Origin: a bacterium
GTDB lineage: Bacteria; Elusimicrobiota; Elusimicrobia; Elusimicrobiales; UBA9959
Assembly: GCA_021845705.1 (NCBI GenBank)
Contig: JAJZVJ010000050.1
Coordinates: forward strand, 1-10,088
DNA: 10,088 bases
Direction of reading: 5' to 3'
Shown: positions 5,873 through 10,088 of the stretch, one piece after another
How the letters are laid out: each line of letters opens with the position of its first letter
How positions within the stretch are numbered: position 1 is the stretch's first letter
Notes under the pieces: model-generated
What the model was told of the DNA's origin: nothing
What the model saw: the letters and a program-made list of their open reading frames with translations, nothing else
Databases searched by the model: none
Position numbers and translations under genes: made by a program

Positions 5873-6550
5873 TCAAAGCCGCCGTTTCAGCCCCCGCAGG
5901 AACGCGGCCGGGCTGGCGGCCGAAAAAAGCGCGCTGCCTATGACCAGAGAATCGGCTCCCGCCGCGGCCGAAGACTCCGCCGTCCGCGCGTTAATGCCGC
6001 CGTCGACCTGCAGCCATATGGCCCGGCCGGATCTATTTATCAGTCCCCGCGCGGCCCGGACCTTGGCGAGCATTTCGGGCATGAAGGCCTGACCGCCGAA
6101 GCCGGGCTCGACGGTCATTATAAGGATAAGGTCCAGTTCTTTCAGGTGCGGGAGAACTTTGGCAAGCTTTGTCCGCGGCCTGAGGGCCAGGCCCGCGCGC
6201 AGGCCCAGGCGCTTTATTTTCTTTATGCAGGCCGCCGCACCCCTTGCCTCGGCGTGAACGGTAATAAGCGCGGAACCTGCCGCCGCGAAAGCGTCAATGA
6301 ACCGGCCGGGGTCCTCCACCATCATATGCGCGTCTATGGGCAGCGAAGAGGCGGCCGCAACGGCGGGGACTATCCCGGGCCCGAAGCTTATGTTGGGCAC
6401 GAAATGCCCGTCCATCACGTCCACCTGCACCCAGTCCGCCAGTTCTTTAACGGGAGCCACGCTGTTCTTGAGGCAGGTAAAGTCGGCGGCCAGCACCGAG
6501 GGGACCAGCGCGGCGTGCCCGGAGGGGCGGGGGAAGAAAGGCGGCTTCAT
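5873..6550 (-). CDS. rpe: Ribulose-phosphate 3-epimerase
   Basis: Interconverts D-ribulose 5-phosphate and D-xylulose 5-phosphate in the pentose phosphate pathway. The 225-residue TIM barrel shows the family landmarks: VPSVLAADF (16-24), VDVMDGHFVPNISFGPG (43-59), DAHMMVEDP (73-81), TVEPGFGGQ (146-154), VDGGIN (182-187) and the phosphate-binding VIGSALF near the end. The putative catalytic acids D44 and D183 and the metal ligand H75 are present. The His normally two residues before D44 (HxD) is Gln42 here, encoded CAG. The start ATG overlaps the stop of the PASTA gene as ATGA. In Bacillus-type genomes rpe follows prkC and rsgA, so its neighbour fits that context. An Rpe-like sugar-phosphate epimerase of other specificity is possible but less likely. 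Confidence 0.94.
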   Translation of the reverse strand: MKPPFFPRPSGHAALVPSVLAADFTCLKNSVAPVKELADWVQVDVMDGHFVPNISFGPGIVPAVAAASSLPIDAHMMVEDPGRFIDAFAAAGSALITVHAEARGAAACIKKIKRLGLRAGLALRPRTKLAKVLPHLKELDLILIMTVEPGFGGQAFMPEMLAKVRAARGLINRSGRAIWLQVDGGINARTAESSAAAGADSLVIGSALFSAASPAAFLRGLKRRL

Positions 6551-7551
6551 TTGACCGGGCGCTCCTCTACGAGGATGCCGTTGACGAAAATGCGTATTTT
6601 TTCCGCGTCCCCGAAAGGCACCGACAGGTCTATCTTGGAGCCCGGGTCGCGGAGCCCGTTAAAAATTTCACGCTCCCCGCTCTTGCCCAGCGCGACCACG
6701 CGGATATGGCGCTGGGACCCGCTCTGGGAAACCTCGTAATGGACGCGGAACTCCCGCTCCGAACCCGCCGCCCCTTTGCGCGAGCTTACGGTCAGGGTTA
6801 TCTTAGTGTCCGGGGAGACCACCGTGTCGGGGACCGGGTCCTGGTCTATGATAGTCCCGCCGGGGAAAAGGGAATTAGCGTCCTCGGTCAGGGTGATGGA
6901 GACGCCGCTCTGCGTCGCCCACTGCTGCGCCTCGTCGCTTTTCTTCTGCCGGAAGTCGGGCATCATGATGATCCCGGCCGGGGGGAGACCGGCGGAAACC
7001 GCCACCTGCACCATGGTGTTCTTTGAAACGCTCAGCTCCGGCTTGGGGTCCTGGGAAAGAACGGTTCCCTTGTCCGCCTTCAGCGAATAGGATTCGCTGA
7101 CCTCGCCCAGCACCAGCTGGCGCTGGCGCAGCAGCAGCTCGGCGTTCCGGAGCGGCAGGCCTATAAGGTTGGGGGTGAAAACCGACTCTCCGCCCTGGCT
7201 GAAAACGACCCGTATGATCTTCCCTTCCCGCACCGTAGTTCCGGCGTCGGGGATCTGGCGGAGCACGGTGCCTATCGGCACCTTCTCGTTGAACTCGTAG
7301 CCGCCTATCTTCATGGCCAGGTTATTTTCGGAGAGCGCCTGCAGGGCGGTCACGGCGGATTTCCCGGAGATATCCGGGACTATAACTTCTTTGCGGTTAT
7401 GGATGACCGTTTCCATGGTCCAGGAAAACAGGAAATAGGTGAGAAAAAACAGCGCCAGGCCGACCCCGCCCACGCGCAGCACGAACCCGGGGCTGATTAT
7501 TTTCTCGTCGGAGCTTGAAAAATGCCGCTGGTAAAATTCTTTAAATCCCAC
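6547..7551 (-). CDS. Membrane-anchored triple-PASTA protein lacking a kinase or penicillin-binding domain
   Basis: A 334-residue protein with a short cytoplasmic N-terminus (1-23), one transmembrane segment (about 24-46) and an extracytoplasmic part of three PASTA repeats, at about 55-118 (VPDISGKS...), 123-186 (TPNLIGLPL...) and 194-256 (MPDFRQKKS...). Each repeat has the family pattern of a P-D/N start, a helix, and a VxxQxPxxGxxV-like strand. The last part (265-331) is a beta-rich domain I do not recognise. PASTA repeats bind peptidoglycan fragments or lipid II in Ser/Thr kinases (PrkC, PknB, Stk1) and in some penicillin-binding proteins. No catalytic domain of either type is present, and no open frame upstream could supply one. 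The start is GTG with a strong AGGAGA site six bases before it. It overlaps rpe by four bases (ATGA), so translation is coupled. Its role is probably cell-wall sensing or binding; this is inference. Confidence 0.88.
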   Translation of the reverse strand: MGFKEFYQRHFSSSDEKIISPGFVLRVGGVGLALFFLTYFLFSWTMETVIHNRKEVIVPDISGKSAVTALQALSENNLAMKIGGYEFNEKVPIGTVLRQIPDAGTTVREGKIIRVVFSQGGESVFTPNLIGLPLRNAELLLRQRQLVLGEVSESYSLKADKGTVLSQDPKPELSVSKNTMVQVAVSAGLPPAGIIMMPDFRQKKSDEAQQWATQSGVSITLTEDANSLFPGGTIIDQDPVPDTVVSPDTKITLTVSSRKGAAGSEREFRVHYEVSQSGSQRHIRVVALGKSGEREIFNGLRDPGSKIDLSVPFGDAEKIRIFVNGILVEERPVK

Positions 7552-7578
7552 TGGAATCTCCTTTAGCCTTATCTTACT

Positions 7579-8526
7579 TCAGCGTAGCATATCTCCGGGC
7601 TTGAGGCGCAGCCCGTTGAGGAAATCCGAGCCCGCCATTTCCTTTTTTCCCTCGGGCTTGACGGTTTTGACGAGCAGGCCCCCGACGCCACATTTTACAA
7701 TAAAGCCGCCTCCCGGCTCAACGGAAAGCAGCGTGCCCTGCGGGCGCTCGCCGACCGGCCCCGGGGGCAGCGCGGCGGCGGTCACCTGCACCGTCACCTT
7801 GCGGCCCTGGACCTCAAGGTTAAAGCGCGGCCTGGGGCCGCAGGCCAGCCCGCGCACCTTCCCGAGCAGCGCCTCCGCGGGCTGTGAAAAATCAAGCAGG
7901 GCGAACCCGGAGGTCAGCTTGGGCGCGGCCGAAGCCTCGCCCGTCTGCGGCTCCCTGACTATTTCCCCGGCCGAGATCTTCCCAAGACCCGCTTCAAGCA
8001 GGCCGGCGCCTATGGACGCAAGCCGCGCGAACAGCGAAGCCGCGTCGTCGGACTCCAGGACGGGTTCTTCCCGGCGCAGGAAAACCGGCCCGGTATCCAT
8101 GCCGGCGTCCAGCCAGAACAAGGTGACGCCCGTGGTCTTCTCGCCGTTTATCAGGGCCCACTGAACGGGGGCCGCGCCGCGGTACCTGGGCAGCAGGGAG
8201 AAGTGCACGTTAAGAAAGCCAAGGCGGGCCAGGGCGAGCGTTTCGGCCGGGATAAGGCGCCCGTACGCCACGACCACCGCCAGGTCCGGCTTCAGCCCTG
8301 AAATTACGGAGTGCAGTTCCGCCTTCGAAGCCGGCTTGAAAGTTTTAACGCCGTATTTTTCCGCCAGCGCGCTGACCGGAGAGCAGCATAGTTTCAGCCC
8401 GCGGCCCACCGGCCTGTCCGGCTGCGAAATAACACCCGTTAATTCGTGGCCGGAGGCCGCGATCCGGCTGAGGAAACCGCAGGCTATGTCGGGAGATCCG
8501 AGGAAAACTATTTTCAATCTGGACAT
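7579..8526 (-). CDS. fmt: Methionyl-tRNA formyltransferase
   Basis: Transfers formyl from 10-formyltetrahydrofolate to Met-tRNA(fMet), making the bacterial initiator tRNA. The 315-residue length is normal for the family. The N-terminal Rossmann-like catalytic domain (about 1-190) starts LKIVFLGSPDIA and contains QPDRPVGRG (35-43). The catalytic triad is N106, H108 and D144, seen in NVHFSLLPRYRGAAPVQWAL and DAGMDTG. The C-terminal OB-like tRNA-binding domain (about 205-310) has the expected GxxRGL...PRFN start and ends LKPGDML. It starts 13 bases after def; the upstream region has only a poor Shine-Dalgarno, so coupling to def translation is plausible. The stop is 27 bases before the PASTA gene. 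Confidence 0.97.
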   Translation of the reverse strand: MSRLKIVFLGSPDIACGFLSRIAASGHELTGVISQPDRPVGRGLKLCCSPVSALAEKYGVKTFKPASKAELHSVISGLKPDLAVVVAYGRLIPAETLALARLGFLNVHFSLLPRYRGAAPVQWALINGEKTTGVTLFWLDAGMDTGPVFLRREEPVLESDDAASLFARLASIGAGLLEAGLGKISAGEIVREPQTGEASAAPKLTSGFALLDFSQPAEALLGKVRGLACGPRPRFNLEVQGRKVTVQVTAAALPPGPVGERPQGTLLSVEPGGGFIVKCGVGGLLVKTVKPEGKKEMAGSDFLNGLRLKPGDMLR

Positions 8527-8539
8527 CAGCGGACCGTAC

Positions 8540-9085
8540 TCACATCGGCTTCATTTTGCTTTCGTCTATCTTTTTCCACCTGGCCTTAAGTTTCAGCAGG
8601 GCCGGCTTCAGTTTAAGGCGGGACATCAGCGGCAGGCGGGTTATGAACAGAATTCCGTCCAGGTGGTCCAGCTCGTGCTGCAGCGCCTTCGCGAAAAGGC
8701 CTTCGGCGTTTATCTCTATCGGCAGGCCCTTTTCGTTGATGGCGCGCACTTTGACCTTGGCGGCGCGGCGGAGCCTGGCGAAAAGCCCGGGGAAGGAAAG
8801 ACAGCCTTCCTCTTCGTAAAGAGAGCCGGATCTTTCTACTATTTCCGGGTTGATTATCACTATGCTGAGCGGCTCTTCATCCTCCCGCTTTATCTTGATA
8901 GCGGCCAGGCGCAGGTCGAGGCCGATCTGGTTCGCGGCCAGGCCTATGCCGCCGACCGCGTCCATGGTATCGTACATGTCCGTCAGGAGGGCGGGCAGGC
9001 TTTTTTTCAGTTCCTCGAAATTGACCTTTTTGGTCTTCTTCTCGAGGACTTTTTCTCCGTATTTACAGATCCTTCTGATCGCCAT
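8540..9085 (-). CDS. def: Peptide deformylase
   Basis: Removes the formyl group from the N-terminal Met of nascent proteins at the ribosome exit, using a bound metal (Fe2+ in most family members). All three family motifs are intact in the 181-residue product: GIGLAANQ at 46-53 (Q53 orients the substrate), EEGCLSFPG at 92-100 (Cys95 metal ligand) and QHELDHLDG at 136-144 (His137 and His141 ligands, Glu138 catalytic base). The length fits type 1 deformylases (about 165-185). The last 30 residues are a basic Lys/Arg-rich helix. The ATG start is supported by an AGAGGT ribosome binding site seven to twelve bases upstream. fmt starts 13 bases after the stop, giving the classic def-fmt pair that makes and removes the formyl group. 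Confidence 0.97.
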   Translation of the reverse strand: MAIRRICKYGEKVLEKKTKKVNFEELKKSLPALLTDMYDTMDAVGGIGLAANQIGLDLRLAAIKIKREDEEPLSIVIINPEIVERSGSLYEEEGCLSFPGLFARLRRAAKVKVRAINEKGLPIEINAEGLFAKALQHELDHLDGILFITRLPLMSRLKLKPALLKLKARWKKIDESKMKPM

Positions 9086-9131
9086 AAAGACCTCTTATTA
9101 TTCAGTTTAAAGCCGGGCGCAGGGGGATTTA

Positions 9132-9154
9132 ACGGGGGATCCGACGATCCCCGT
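9132..9154 (-). other. GC-rich hairpin after the permease gene, possible weak terminator
   Basis: Seven perfect base pairs (GGGGATC at 9135-9141 with GATCCCC at 9146-9152) enclose a four-base loop. They extend by two more pairs if G9134 is bulged. It lies about 20 bases past the permease stop. On the minus strand it is followed by GTTAAATCCCC rather than a run of T, so it does not meet the pattern of an intrinsic terminator. It may stabilise the 3' end of the permease mRNA. A small CCGG-TTC-CCGG palindrome (9157-9167) stands between it and the stop codon. Confidence 0.4.
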
Positions 9155-9172
9155 CCCCGGTTCCCGGTCGTT

Positions 9173-10088
9173 TTACGACAGCTGGTACGTCATCTGGCGG
9201 CCTTCCCAGACCACTTTTGCAAGTACCGGCTTAACCGGAATATCGGCCTTTTTAAGCATGCCCCAGGCCATAGCCAGCCGCTCCAGCTGTATTTCCGCGC
9301 CGGTGGAGCCGGACACGCCCATCACTATCTCGTCCGCGCCGGCGGCCTGGGCCACCTGCACCATGGAAAAGAAAGGGTCGTTGGACAGCACAAAAATAGG
9401 TTTCACGGTTTTGCCGAATTTTTCCGCCATCAGGACCACGGGACTGAATAACTCGCGGTCCTCGTCCGTTATCGACCCCGTCTCTCCTTCCAGCTGCATG
9501 CCTTTAGCGATTTTTGCGAAAAGCACTATTATATCCGTAGTCTCATCGTCCACCGTCTCCAGGACGCTCTTAAGGTGGACGAGGTTATTCGGGTTGCGGA
9601 CCGGCACCAGGATCTTGCGCTGCTTTTGCAGTTCCGGCAGGATAGTAGCTATATCCGCCTCCTTGCGCAGGTTCATCTTTTCCTCAGGCTCTTCGGAATG
9701 GGCGTAAAGCTGCGCTTTTTTCCTGTTCATGTTCTCGGAGACCTGGAAGATCACATAAAAGATCGCCGTAAAGAGCAGCCCGGATATGGTTGCGACACGC
9801 TTTGTCATCAGGTTGGACAGGCTGGCCAGGACCAGGATAACCAGCACCAGGCTCATCCCGAGCGGGAATTCCGCCTTTCCCAGCCTGATATTGAACGGGA
9901 ACATCCATTCCCGCGGCATATCGTCCCTGAACCGAAGAAGAATGAGGGACAAAGTCTTGAAGACGAGGCTCCACAACACGCCGAAGGCGTAGGCTTCGCC
10001 GATCAGATAGATATCGCCGCGCGAGAGCAGGATGACCACTATCTGCGAGATGGCCACCAGGTTTATCATGCGGTAAGTGGTGCCGTAT
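9173..10088 (-). CDS. APC-family permease with C-terminal UspA-like domain, 5' end cut by window edge
   Basis: This is the C-terminal part of an amino acid/polyamine/organocation (APC) type secondary transporter. The frame is open to the window edge: residues YGTTYR precede the first internal Met at 10069, so that Met is not the start and the N-terminal half lies outside. Numbering from that Met, hydrophobic segments lie at about 2-17, 21-45, 66-88 and 91-112, with a Pro/Trp-rich loop between. A charged linker follows (115-148), then an alpha/beta domain (about 151-285) beginning KILVPVRNP and ending near VKPVLAKVVW, which resembles a universal stress protein domain on the cytoplasmic side. 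The usual UspA nucleotide motif (GxxG, nine residues, GS/T) is only half present: GVSGS at 251-255, with no second Gly-Ser nine residues on. APC permeases with Usp tails are known; the substrate cannot be told. The stop is 87 bases before def. Confidence 0.82.
   Translation of the reverse strand, partial: YGTTYRMINLVAISQIVVILLSRGDIYLIGEAYAFGVLWSLVFKTLSLILLRFRDDMPREWMFPFNIRLGKAEFPLGMSLVLVILVLASLSNLMTKRVATISGLLFTAIFYVIFQVSENMNRKKAQLYAHSEEPEEKMNLRKEADIATILPELQKQRKILVPVRNPNNLVHLKSVLETVDDETTDIIVLFAKIAKGMQLEGETGSITDEDRELFSPVVLMAEKFGKTVKPIFVLSNDPFFSMVQVAQAAGADEIVMGVSGSTGAEIQLERLAMAWGMLKKADIPVKPVLAKVVWEGRQMTYQLS

Noticed and set aside
9104..9132. Possible promoter for def (TTAAAT, 17 bases, TAAACT)
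   Set aside because: Both hexamers are poor, and the predicted start would fall at the ribosome binding site, leaving almost no leader.
8336..9451. A 371-codon plus-strand frame opposite fmt, def and the permease
   Set aside because: It spans the antisense of three supported genes and their spacers and has no recognisable domains.

Overview
All the supported genes lie on the minus strand, so the window is described here in transcription order, from high to low coordinates. It is a dense, GC-rich bacterial chromosomal segment of housekeeping genes. There is no phage, CRISPR, tRNA or rRNA signal and no insertion sequence with a transposase. Formyl-methionine genes, S16, L19 and TrmD make it clearly bacterial. 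The fairly uniform composition, compact operons and mixture of Firmicutes-like gene order with missing members suggest an uncultured deep-branching phylum. Elusimicrobiota is my best guess, but that is inference and is not proven by any single feature.

Block 1 (10088 to about 5484) starts with the C-terminal part of an APC-type permease carrying a cytoplasmic UspA-like domain, cut by the window edge. It is followed by def (peptide deformylase), fmt (methionyl-tRNA formyltransferase), a membrane-anchored three-PASTA protein without a kinase or penicillin-binding domain, rpe (ribulose-phosphate 3-epimerase) and a lone receiver-domain response regulator. def and fmt form the N-formyl-methionine cycle. 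The PASTA protein sits where many bacteria have the PASTA Ser/Thr kinase PrkC, between fmt and rpe.

Block 2 (about 5483 to 2405) starts at a good sigma70-type -10 and a structured leader. It runs rpsP (S16), khpA (KH protein), trmD (tRNA m1G37 methyltransferase) and rplS (L19), then a 209-base gap with strong inverted repeats, then rnhB (RNase HII) and yraN (UPF0102). The classical rimM gene between khpA and trmD is absent.

Block 3 (2404 to 1) is nucleoside salvage: a trimeric-type purine nucleoside phosphorylase, a 203-base gap holding a short element with 22-base terminal inverted repeats, and a pyrimidine-nucleoside phosphorylase. The start codon of one more gene, with its ribosome binding site, is visible at the very edge.

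No stretch over 300 bases lacks a gene. The three notable gaps (5312-5483, 3417-3625, 1328-1530) each hold recognisable structure and are described. I found no convincing Rho-independent terminator with a U-tract. I see no obviously new multi-gene system. The most interesting items are the kinase-less PASTA protein in the PrkC slot, the two palindromic intergenic elements, the missing rimM, and a metal-ligand substitution in Rpe.
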